From: an uncultured Gemmatimonadota bacterium
GTDB lineage: Bacteria > Gemmatimonadota > Gemmatimonadetes > Gemmatimonadales > Gemmatimonadaceae
NCBI GenBank assembly: GCA_902826615.1
Contig: CADEFN010000001.1
Span: forward strand, 682,001-746,000
Reading direction: 5' to 3'
Length of the DNA stretch: 64,000 bases
Made by a program: the position numbers and the translations under genes. The notes beneath the pieces were generated by a model, which did no database searches, was not told where the DNA came from, and worked only from the letters and a program-made list of their open reading frames with translations. Shown piece by piece: positions 57,538-64,000 of this stretch (position 1 is its first letter; each line of letters opens with the position of its first letter).

Positions 57538-57801
57538 ATGCTATTCCTAATTCAGTATGACAGATCGCGAGGGCAGATTGTGTCCCTCGTCGAATTCGCC
57601 GAGAGCGACCGCGAAAAGGCGAGTCAGGAGCGCTTGACCCTGGAGCTCGCCCTCGGGGACCACTTGGCACGGCAAGAGGTTGTACTCTTGGAGGCCGATT
57701 CCGAAGAAGCGCTGCGCCGAACGCACCGCAGGTTCTTCGAAGAATGGATGGCGCTGATGGAGACGCCAGCGCAAGGAGCTCCGATAGTTGACGAACGGTG
57801 A
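57538..57801 (+). CDS. Small partner protein of the alarmone synthetase, unknown function
   Basis: 87 residues. It begins MLFLIQYDRSRGQIVSLVEF, a beta-hairpin, followed by charged helices (SDREKASQERLTLELALG and SEEALRRTHRRFFEEWMALM). No family was recognised. It lies seven bases after the alarmone synthetase stop and is almost surely co-transcribed. Small size, acidic/charged composition and position fit an antitoxin or a regulator of the enzyme, but nothing in the sequence proves it. A strong hairpin follows its stop. Confidence 0.65.
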   Translation: MLFLIQYDRSRGQIVSLVEFAESDREKASQERLTLELALGDHLARQEVVLLEADSEEALRRTHRRFFEEWMALMETPAQGAPIVDER

Positions 57802-57808
57802 TGTAGCA

Positions 57809-57844
57809 GACCAACAACGCGCAGCCGTAAACGGGTTGTTGGTC
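57809..57844 (+). terminator. Hairpin after the alarmone synthetase pair
   Basis: Ten-bp inverted repeat GACCAACAAC / GTTGTTGGTC with a 16-base interior that can form a small CCG-TAAA-CGG stem, leaving a six-base bulge on one side. It starts eight bases after the 87-residue gene. It may stop transcription or be part of a recombination site; the bulged shape recalls attC folding. Confidence 0.45.
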
Positions 57845-57888
57845 GGTAATTGTTCAGACGGCCCGACTTGAGCACGGGACGTTAGGCA

Positions 57889-59067
57889 TCAGGGCGCCCG
57901 CAGCGCCGTGAGTAGTCGCTGCCCCGGCCGGCCGGTGACCTCATGGCCAAGCCGCTCCTGCTCCGCGCGGATCGCCACGCGTGTGGCTGGCGTGAGCATC
58001 GCATCGGCCTGGCCGATGCTGTGCCCTCGAGCGATGAGGATCCGCTGCAGCTCCCGACGTTCGGCGCGGGAAAGCCCGGGATCGTCCGTAGGCCAGGGAG
58101 TGGCAAACGAGCCGCTGCCGCGCAGCCGGTCCGAGAGATGTGCGATGGCGAGCGCATAACTTTCGGCCGCGTTATAGCGGAAGATCGCTTCGTAGTTGCG
58201 GGTCACAAGAAAGGCCGGACCCGACCGTCCCGCCGGAAGATGCAAGCCGGCCATCAGCGCGTTGGGTGTATCGCGCTGCACCAGGGGAGTGCCATCGACG
58301 CGTGTGAGCCCGCGTGTCTGCCACGTACCTAACGACGCCAGGGTCCGCCGGCCGCGCGCCGGGAGCGCGAGCCCCGCGGGAAGCCGCACTTCGAGTCCCC
58401 ACGGCACTCCCGACTGCCAGCCAGCCTTCTTGAGGTAGTTGGCGGCCGATGCCAGCGCGTCGCCGGTGTTGTCGATCAGGTCGCGCCGCCCGTCGCCATC
58501 AAAATCGACCGCAATCCATTCGAAGGTGCCAGGCATGAACTGCGTCTGCCCGAAGGCCCCGGCCCACGAGCCCAGAAAGCGCGCGGCCGGAAAGTCCCCG
58601 GCCTGCAAAATGCGAAGGGCGGCGAGGAACTCACCCCGAAAGTACGCCTGACGCCGTCCGTGGCACGCCAGCGTCGCGAGGGAGGGAATGATGGCGAAGC
58701 TGCCTTGGCCACGCCCGAAGTTGCTTTCGATGCCCCACACGGCTGCCACCACATGCCGATCCACGCCAAACCGTGCCTCGATCTTCTCAAAGGTCTGGCG
58801 GAGCGCAGTGAGGCGTTGCTGTCCATCGTTGACACGTTCCTGATCTGCCATCACCGCCACATAGTCCCAGATGGGCAGCTTGAACTCAGGTTGCCCCGTG
58901 AGCGACTCGAGAACGCGCTGATCGACCACGAGGTTGCGTGTGTGAGCATCCCACGTGGCGGCGGTGATGCGGCGCGCCTGACGAGTGGCGCGGATGGAGG
59001 CGAGGCAGCGGTCGAGGGGCTGGTCCGTTGCGGCGACCGCCAGTGCGACACTCAGGGCAATCAGCAT
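57889..59067 (-). CDS. MltB-family lytic murein transglycosylase
   Basis: 392 residues from ATG 59067, whose A is shared with the upstream stop (TGATG). A signal peptide (LIALSVALAVAATDQ) precedes an SLT-type MltB domain with the catalytic glutamate in AVWGIESNFGRGQGSF, then GSWAGAFGQTQFMPGTF and FDGDGRRDLIDNTGDALAS. A peptidoglycan-binding domain forms the C-terminus (LSRAERRELQRILIARGH). The enzyme cleaves glycan strands in the periplasm, giving 1,6-anhydromuropeptides. It is co-transcribed with the alpha/beta hydrolase gene. Confidence 0.9.
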   Translation of the reverse strand: MLIALSVALAVAATDQPLDRCLASIRATRQARRITAATWDAHTRNLVVDQRVLESLTGQPEFKLPIWDYVAVMADQERVNDGQQRLTALRQTFEKIEARFGVDRHVVAAVWGIESNFGRGQGSFAIIPSLATLACHGRRQAYFRGEFLAALRILQAGDFPAARFLGSWAGAFGQTQFMPGTFEWIAVDFDGDGRRDLIDNTGDALASAANYLKKAGWQSGVPWGLEVRLPAGLALPARGRRTLASLGTWQTRGLTRVDGTPLVQRDTPNALMAGLHLPAGRSGPAFLVTRNYEAIFRYNAAESYALAIAHLSDRLRGSGSFATPWPTDDPGLSRAERRELQRILIARGHSIGQADAMLTPATRVAIRAEQERLGHEVTGRPGQRLLTALRAP

Positions 59068-59879
59068 CACTTCGCGGATTCGAGGACGGGACTGCCGGAC
59101 ATCGCGATGCACCAGGCGACGATCCGACCAACGATCTCCGGGCCGTTCGGCTCTTCGAAGATGGCATGACCGCTCCCGGGATACTCGTGTATGGTCGCGC
59201 CGAGTCGATGGGCCGTGGACCGCATCTGGGACGGGGGAACCAGCAGATCGCTATCGCCAAAGACGGCCAGCAGCGGACAACGGATGTCGTCGCGCCTCAC
59301 CCGGATTTTCCCGAGCACCATGTCGCGGAACGCAACGCCCGAATCAGGGACAAACGTCGACAGAATGCCGTCGTGTTTCGCGGGAGCGACGTTACGCAGC
59401 GTGATGCGGCGCAATGCCTCCAGTGGAGGCTGGAGGGTGCTGCCCATCAGTACTCGCGGTAACAACCGAAGGAAGGTGGGCGCGGAGGGGAGAGTCATGC
59501 GCACGGGCGCCGTGGGAGCAGCCGCGATGAGCACGCCGGCTCGGCAGCCCCCCATCGACACCACCTTGGTCGTGATAAGTCCCCCCATGCTGTGTCCCAC
59601 CACGATGGGTGTTCCGCCGATGAGGCCAATCATCGCGCGAACGTCGCTCACGTAGTCCATGATCGAAGCGCCACGGATGCGGTCGGCGTCGCGTGCGGTG
59701 TGGCCGCGCAACGCCAGCGCGCAGACCGGGAACCCGGCGCCGGAGAAGGCGCGCAGCAGGGTGAGCTGCTGCGCCGGGCAGCTGAAGGCCCCATGAACGA
59801 GCACGACAGGCGGCATGCTCGCGTCGCCTGGGGCGTGCAGCCCTTCGAATGGGCCGAGGGTGATGGGCGTGGGCTCCAT
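59067..59879 (-). CDS. Alpha/beta hydrolase
   Basis: 270 residues, cytoplasmic. Serine hydrolase with PPVVLVHGAFSCPAQQ (oxyanion HG), nucleophile elbow VVGHSMGGLITT, acid in VFGDSDLLVPPSQM and histidine in YPGSGHAIFEEPNGPE. A complete catalytic triad is visible. The family contains lipases, esterases and lysophospholipases; the substrate is unknown. It is the first gene of a two-gene unit with the lytic transglycosylase (TGATG overlap). Confidence 0.85.
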   Translation of the reverse strand: MEPTPITLGPFEGLHAPGDASMPPVVLVHGAFSCPAQQLTLLRAFSGAGFPVCALALRGHTARDADRIRGASIMDYVSDVRAMIGLIGGTPIVVGHSMGGLITTKVVSMGGCRAGVLIAAAPTAPVRMTLPSAPTFLRLLPRVLMGSTLQPPLEALRRITLRNVAPAKHDGILSTFVPDSGVAFRDMVLGKIRVRRDDIRCPLLAVFGDSDLLVPPSQMRSTAHRLGATIHEYPGSGHAIFEEPNGPEIVGRIVAWCIAMSGSPVLESAK

Positions 59880-59908
59880 GGAGGGGAAAGGTAGCAGCGC
59901 GCCGATCG

Positions 59909-60180
59909 TTCCCCGGACTTGATCCGGGGTCCAGCGTCTTGGCGCGCTGCGGACGACACTGGGCCCTGACTTTCGTCAGGGAGCCACGTTCCCCGGACTT
60001 GATCCGGGGTCCAGCGTCTTGGCGCGCTGCGGACGACACTGGGCCCTGACTTTCGTCAGGGAGCCACGTTCCCCGGACTTGATCCGGGGTCCAGCGTCTT
60101 GGCGCACTGCGGACGACACTGGGCCCTGACTTTCGTCAGGGAGCCACGTTCCCGGACTGGATCCGGGGTCCAGCGTCTTG
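59909..60180. repeat. REP-like palindrome array, 80-bp tandem units
   Basis: Three full 80-bp units (from 59909, 59989 and 60069) and a partial fourth from 60149. Each unit holds two hairpins in opposite orientation: CCCCGGACTTGATCCGGGG with the foot TCCAGCGTC (complement GACGCTGGA), and foot GACACTGGG with CCCTGACTTTCGTCAGGG. That gives seven foot-plus-hairpin units in total; the last has point changes. The units are almost identical, so the expansion is recent. The array lies between the alpha/beta hydrolase start and the GIY-YIG gene's stop, six bases away. Confidence 0.92.
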
Positions 60181-60185
60181 CGGAT

Positions 60186-60479
60186 CTAGAACGTGGGCGT
60201 CTCCGTGCTCAGGTCGCGCCAGTAAGGGTTGTGCGTCTCGATCAACTCGAGCTTCCAGCGACGATGCCAGTTCTTAAGCCGTCGCTCGCGCGTGCGCGCC
60301 TCCAGCAGACTCTCAAACACTTCGACATGCACGCACCGGAAGGTATGGTAGCGCGATGAGAACGACTTTACCGCGGCGCTCCGATGTTGTTCGAGGCGCG
60401 GTACGAGCTGAGTCGTCACCCCGATGTATAGCGTGCCGTTGCGCTTGCTGGCGAAGATGTAGACGTAGGCCTGCGACAT
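60186..60479 (-). CDS. GIY-YIG nuclease (UPF0213/YhbQ-like), adjacent to REP-like array
   Basis: 97 residues from ATG 60479; an in-frame GTG at 60488 would add three. Single GIY-YIG domain: YVYIFASKRNGTLYIGVT carries the two tyrosine motifs, then the catalytic arginine in LVPRLEQHR, the metal-binding glutamate in EARTRERRLKNW, and the C-terminal KLELIETHNPYWRDL typical of this subfamily. The key residues are intact. Its 3' end lies six bases from a REP-like array whose other copies lie at 28566 and 62189. In the REP/RAYT systems a single-strand transposase sits among REPs; here a different nuclease does. The function of the subfamily in cells is not established. Confidence 0.88.
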   Translation of the reverse strand: MSQAYVYIFASKRNGTLYIGVTTQLVPRLEQHRSAAVKSFSSRYHTFRCVHVEVFESLLEARTRERRLKNWHRRWKLELIETHNPYWRDLSTETPTF

Positions 60480-60620
60480 GCCGGCCACGATACCCTGCGT
60501 CAGCCCTGATCACCGTACCACAATATTTCCGATCGTGCCAATTCCTTGCGAGGGCACTGCCGGGGACCTTGCAGCACCACGGTTCAGAGGGCACGATGGA
60601 GTGTCCTCTTCCCGACAGCC

Positions 60621-62141
60621 ATGAACACGCGCGTCCTCGCCATCGCCCTCACGTTGGTCGCATCACCCCTTGCCGCCCAGGAGGTCAACACCGGGGCGAT
60701 CCTTCGCGAACTCGACACGTACATCCCCAAGGCGCTCGCAGAGTGGCGCGGCGCGGGTGTGGCGGTCGGCATCGTCAAGAACGATTCGCTCATCTACGCC
60801 AAGGGGTTCGGCGTGCGCGAGGTTGGCAAGGCCGATGCTGTTGACGATCGCACCGTCTTTGCGATCGGCTCGAACACCAAGTTCTTCACCGCCGTTGCCG
60901 CGGGCATGCTGGCCGACGATGGCAAACTCTCGCTGGACGACAAGATCACGAAGTTCATCCCGTCCTTCTCACTCCACGACCCCTGGGTCACGCGCGAGTT
61001 CACCTTCCGCGACGCGATGTCACATCGCAGCGGGCTTGGCCGGCGCGGCGACCCACTTTGGTACGGGACACCATACTCCCGCGAAGAAATCATCAGGCGT
61101 GTGCGCTACCTCAATTCGACCTCATCCTTCCGGACCGAGTACGGCTATCAGAACATCATGTTCCTGACGGCAGGTCAGGCGCTGGGCGCCGCCGCCGGGA
61201 TGACGTGGGATGAGGTCATCACCCGACGCATTTTTCAGCCGTTAGGCATGACGGCGTCCGGTACGAGCGTCAAGACCCTTCGTGGTGCGTCCAACGTCGC
61301 CACGCCACACTCTCTCGTACGCGGCGCCCCGCGCGCCACACCCATCCCCTGGCGCGATATCGACAATGTGGCGCCCGCCGGATCGATCAACTCCAACGTG
61401 CAGGACATGGCGCGCTGGATGCGCATGATTGTCAACGATGGTCGCTGGAATGGCACGGTCCTGCTCAAGCCCCGCACCCTGGCCGACATCACCGGCCCGC
61501 ACAGCATCCCAACGCGTATCGTGAGTGACACGCTCCAGCCGTCGCGGCACTTCTCGCTCTACGCGCTGGGCATCGGCATTGGAGACCTGCTCGGCGTAAA
61601 GGTGCTGCAGCACACGGGTGGAATCGACGGCATGCTGTCCTACGTGGCCATGGTGCCCGAGCGGAAACTCGGCATCGTGGTCCTGACGAACGTCAGCGGA
61701 CACAATGCCCTCTACGCCGCTCTCGGCTCGCGGATCCTCAATGACATGCTCGGCGGTCAGCGCCGTGACTGGAGCGCGCTCGCCCTGGCAGAAACCGACA
61801 AGGGCGAACAAGCCGCCGCCGCAGCCGCGAGCGCTCGCATGGCGGCGCGCGTCCCGAACACGCAACCGTCACGTCCCCTTGCCGAGTACGCCGGCACCTA
61901 CCGTCACGAGATGTATGGCGATGTGATGGTGACACTCGAGGGCAACACGTTGCGTGTGCGGTATCCCGATGCCATCGATCTACGGCTCGCCCATTTCCAC
62001 TTCGACACCTTCCACGCGCCGGGCAGTGGGCTCTCCGACGGCGAGACCAACTGGGTGCGATTCGAACTCGACGCAGCAGGGAAGGTGAGCACGATTGCCA
62101 TGGAAGGGCTGGCGGAGTTTGCCAGGGTCAAGTCACCCTGA
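60621..62141 (+). CDS. Serine beta-lactamase/class C-like hydrolase with DUF3471-like C-terminus
   Basis: 506 residues from ATG 60621 with a signal peptide (RVLAIALTLVASPLAAQ). Penicillin-binding-protein fold: SxxK in GSNTKFFTAVAAGML, YxN in YGYQNIMFLTAGQALG, and HTGGIDGMLSYVAM as the third motif (HTGG in place of KTG). The C-terminal lobe of about residues 420-506 (RPLAEYAGTYRHEMYGDVMV) fits DUF3471. Such proteins are esterases, peptidases or carboxypeptidases rather than resistance enzymes. It probably acts in the periplasm. Confidence 0.85.
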   Translation: MNTRVLAIALTLVASPLAAQEVNTGAILRELDTYIPKALAEWRGAGVAVGIVKNDSLIYAKGFGVREVGKADAVDDRTVFAIGSNTKFFTAVAAGMLADDGKLSLDDKITKFIPSFSLHDPWVTREFTFRDAMSHRSGLGRRGDPLWYGTPYSREEIIRRVRYLNSTSSFRTEYGYQNIMFLTAGQALGAAAGMTWDEVITRRIFQPLGMTASGTSVKTLRGASNVATPHSLVRGAPRATPIPWRDIDNVAPAGSINSNVQDMARWMRMIVNDGRWNGTVLLKPRTLADITGPHSIPTRIVSDTLQPSRHFSLYALGIGIGDLLGVKVLQHTGGIDGMLSYVAMVPERKLGIVVLTNVSGHNALYAALGSRILNDMLGGQRRDWSALALAETDKGEQAAAAAASARMAARVPNTQPSRPLAEYAGTYRHEMYGDVMVTLEGNTLRVRYPDAIDLRLAHFHFDTFHAPGSGLSDGETNWVRFELDAAGKVSTIAMEGLAEFARVKSP

Positions 62142-62188
62142 GCGCGCAGCACCCCGGACAGGCAAGCTCCGACCTCCGCGCGCCTGAC

Positions 62189-62258
62189 GACACTGGGCCC
62201 TGACTTTCGTCAGGGAACGTTGCGCCACGCTCCCCGGCGAAAGCCGGGGCCCAGTGTC
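62189..62258. repeat. Inverted pair of REP-like units
   Basis: Two foot-plus-hairpin units face each other: GACACTGGG with CCCTGACTTTCGTCAGGG (62198-62215), and, on the opposite strand, the same foot with a hairpin reading CCCCGGCGAAAGCCGGGG on the plus strand (62232-62249). The outer 12-bp arms are perfect inverted repeats. Both hairpins have the loop CTTTCG in unit orientation but different stems, so the stems co-vary. The pair fills the space between two convergent genes. Confidence 0.9.
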
Positions 62259-62266
62259 CTGGGCGC

Positions 62267-64000
62267 CTAACGTTTTCCCCGCAGATGCCGGTCGAAGAAC
62301 GCTGCGGCCCGTTTGGACTGGTCAAAGCGGCTGATCTCCGTTTCCACCACGTGCGGCTCCATGGGGTAGTACATCACCTCGAAGTCCTTCTCCAGTTCGA
62401 GCAGCCGCTGCACCAGGCGAGCCGTGTCCTGGAAATGCACGTTGTCGTCCACCAGCCCGTGCTCTATCAGCAGTTTGTCTCGCAACCCTTCGGCAAAGTA
62501 GATGGGGCTCGACCGGCGATAGGCCAGCGTGTCGATCTGTGGCAGGCCGAGGATGCGGGTGGTCCACTCGTCGGAGTAGTGGGCCCAGTCGGTGACCGGC
62601 GCGCGTGACACGCCGGCGGCGAAGACACCGGGATAGCGGAACTGCGACATCAGCGTCATGAATCCGCCATACGAGACGCCATACATCCCGATGCGGGTGG
62701 AGTCGACTCCTGCGTTCCGCACCAGCCACTTGGCCGCCGCGACGGCACCATCCACGTCCTTGGCCCCCATGGCACCGGCAATGTCGGTGCGGTAGTCGCG
62801 CCCGAAGCCGGCACTCCCTCGGTAGTCGAAGTCGAGCACCGTGTACCCTTGCTCGAGGAAGTAATGCAGCAGCCCCAGATGCCCACTCCACCCATACACC
62901 GACCAGCCCAGATGGGCAAACTGCCGGTAGCCGCCGCCATGCACGTGGATGAGCGCGGCCCGTTCCTTGTTGGGGCTGGCGGGCCGGTAGAGTGCCGCAT
63001 ACACCGGGCGCCCATCGGGATGCGTGATCGAGACGATCTGCGGCGTGGCAAGACGTCGTGCGCGCAGTTCGTCGGTGCCGCTTTCGGTGACACGATGCTC
63101 CGCGGCCCCGTCTCGCACCTCGCGCACGTACAGGTCGGGGAGTGTGGACGCGCTGCTTCGGATGATCGCCACGCGGCTCCCATCGGGTGACAACACGCCG
63201 GCGTTGCGTCCTCCGCTGGTGGTCACACGCGAGAGTGCTCCACCACCAGCGGGCATGGTGTACAAATGATCCTCAGCAGCGTTGTCGCGGCTGGTCTGGA
63301 GGAGCCACGACGATCGGTCACGCGAGAGCGCTGCGCCGCGGACCTCCCAGGCCCCGCTCGTCACCGGTGCCAGCGTGCCCTCACGCGTGAGACGCATCAG
63401 GTGACTCCAGCCGCTGCGTTCCGACGCAAACACCAGGCTGCCGTCGGGGAGCCACTGCAACAACGAGGGATCGGTGTAGTTCACCTGGATCGGCGGGCCA
63501 CCGAGCCAGGCATCATCGTGGTCGTGTGCGAGGACGCGAAGGGTTGGTTGCGTGTCCAACGCCAGCTCAGCCAGCCAGAGGTCCTTTACATGCTCCCCCA
63601 CATACTGCACCACCGCACGCGAACCATCCGGACTCCAGAACGGTCCATGTGGCACCGTCGCCTGCGACCCCGCCTCTTTCAGGTCCACCCATTGCACGGC
63701 CACACTGTCTGCCGCGATCGTGGCGTTTGCACGAATCACTCCAAGCCTCAAGCGATCGCGTGGCTCACCGGCCTTGCCTCGTGCGGTGAGTGGCCGCGCG
63801 TACCCCGAGCCATCGGTGTAGTCCATGTACTGCGTGCTCTGCCGGTTTGTGGCGATAGTGCGCAGACGGAAGGTCAGCCACACGCCGTCAGGTGAGAGCT
63901 GGATGTTCTCGACCCGTGTTCCGGGTGCCGCCGGGATGGCCACTGGCCGGCCGACCGCCTGACGAGCGAGTGCGGCGCGTTCCGCCGACATGCGGATCCG
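62267..64000 (-). CDS. S9 family prolyl oligopeptidase/dipeptidyl peptidase (5' end outside window)
   Basis: At least 574 residues; the frame is open to the window edge, and S9 enzymes of this type are usually longer with a signal peptide, so the N-terminus lies to the right. A beta-propeller comes first (NIQLSPDGVWLTFRL, FWSPDGSRAVVQY, VTSGAWEVRGAALSRDRSSW). A C-terminal alpha/beta hydrolase has the nucleophile in GMYGVSYGGFMTLM, an aspartate in LVDDNVHFQD and a histidine in YPMEPHVVE. It is probably an exported peptidase cleaving short peptides. The gene ends CGT TAG within the octamer CGTTAGGC, after the inverted REP-like pair. Confidence 0.9.
   Translation of the reverse strand, partial: RIRMSAERAALARQAVGRPVAIPAAPGTRVENIQLSPDGVWLTFRLRTIATNRQSTQYMDYTDGSGYARPLTARGKAGEPRDRLRLGVIRANATIAADSVAVQWVDLKEAGSQATVPHGPFWSPDGSRAVVQYVGEHVKDLWLAELALDTQPTLRVLAHDHDDAWLGGPPIQVNYTDPSLLQWLPDGSLVFASERSGWSHLMRLTREGTLAPVTSGAWEVRGAALSRDRSSWLLQTSRDNAAEDHLYTMPAGGGALSRVTTSGGRNAGVLSPDGSRVAIIRSSASTLPDLYVREVRDGAAEHRVTESGTDELRARRLATPQIVSITHPDGRPVYAALYRPASPNKERAALIHVHGGGYRQFAHLGWSVYGWSGHLGLLHYFLEQGYTVLDFDYRGSAGFGRDYRTDIAGAMGAKDVDGAVAAAKWLVRNAGVDSTRIGMYGVSYGGFMTLMSQFRYPGVFAAGVSRAPVTDWAHYSDEWTTRILGLPQIDTLAYRRSSPIYFAEGLRDKLLIEHGLVDDNVHFQDTARLVQRLLELEKDFEVMYYPMEPHVVETEISRFDQSKRAAAFFDRHLRGKR

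Noticed and set aside
59392-60039. Minus-strand frames containing repeated DPGSSPG peptides
   Set aside because: The peptides are translations of the REP-like palindromes; the frame's remainder is antisense or out-of-frame to the alpha/beta hydrolase.
59909-60180. CRISPR array
   Set aside because: Units are 80 bp and almost identical over their whole length, with no unique spacers and no cas genes; the internal hairpins identify REP-like units.

Overview
The window looks like a chromosomal piece of a GC-rich soil or freshwater member of the Gemmatimonadota (Gemmatimonas-like). This rests on gene content rather than a marker gene: TonB-plug outer-membrane proteins, a DUF5117-type secreted metalloprotease, a six-bladed beta-propeller protein, S9 and M20 peptidases, many small lipoproteins and ECF sigma/anti-sigma pairs. 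No rRNA, tRNA or CRISPR array was recognised.

Layout. 1-6 kb: end of a group II PLP decarboxylase facing two coupled TonB-plug paralogues. 6-13 kb: transketolase, a three-gene M20 peptidase/lipoprotein/methyltransferase cluster and a GMC oxidoreductase. 13-18.5 kb: VIT/VWA protein, ECF sigma factor, anti-sigma factor and a lipoprotein hydrolase. 18.4-24.4 kb: flippase-like membrane protein, TonB receptor, then ECF sigma, anti-sigma, DUF4097-like protein and a small secreted protein. 24.5-34 kb: TolB-propeller/amidohydrolase fusion, a secreted protein, then an iron-type signalling set (STN TonB receptor, FecR, ECF sigma). 34-50 kb: secreted metalloprotease, class III aminotransferase, esterase, an M1-peptidase homologue with no zinc site, DUF3830, P1 peptidase, membrane proteins, glutaminyl-tRNA synthetase and succinate-semialdehyde dehydrogenase. 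50-58 kb: accessory-looking stretch with a subclass B3 metallo-beta-lactamase, gene remnants, a PIG-L homologue with an altered metal motif, a possible nuclease, and a RelA/SpoT-type alarmone synthetase followed by an 87-residue partner. 58-64 kb: lytic transglycosylase and alpha/beta hydrolase, a REP-like palindrome array touching a GIY-YIG nuclease gene, a beta-lactamase-fold serine hydrolase and the end of an S9 peptidase.

How the genes work together. Three ECF sigma factors each sit beside their own inhibitor and a cell-envelope output (VIT/VWA protein, DUF4097-like protein, STN TonB receptor), so much of the window appears to be envelope sensing, uptake and extracellular peptide breakdown. 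The aminotransferase and the succinate-semialdehyde dehydrogenase could form a GABA-type route, but they lie about 11 kb apart.

Most notable signals. (1) REP-like units, a GACRCTGGR foot plus a hairpin whose stem co-varies, occur at three places; one seven-unit cluster ends six bases from a GIY-YIG nuclease gene, which recalls REP/RAYT systems but with a different enzyme. (2) The octamer CGTTAGGY occurs at least 34 times, on both strands and in several reading frames, always with a pyrimidine in the last position. (3) The 56.0-57.9 kb stretch has features of integron-style gene cassettes and carries a possible toxin-antitoxin-like alarmone synthetase pair. (4) Two apparent pseudoenzymes, M1-like and PIG-L-like, have lost metal ligands.
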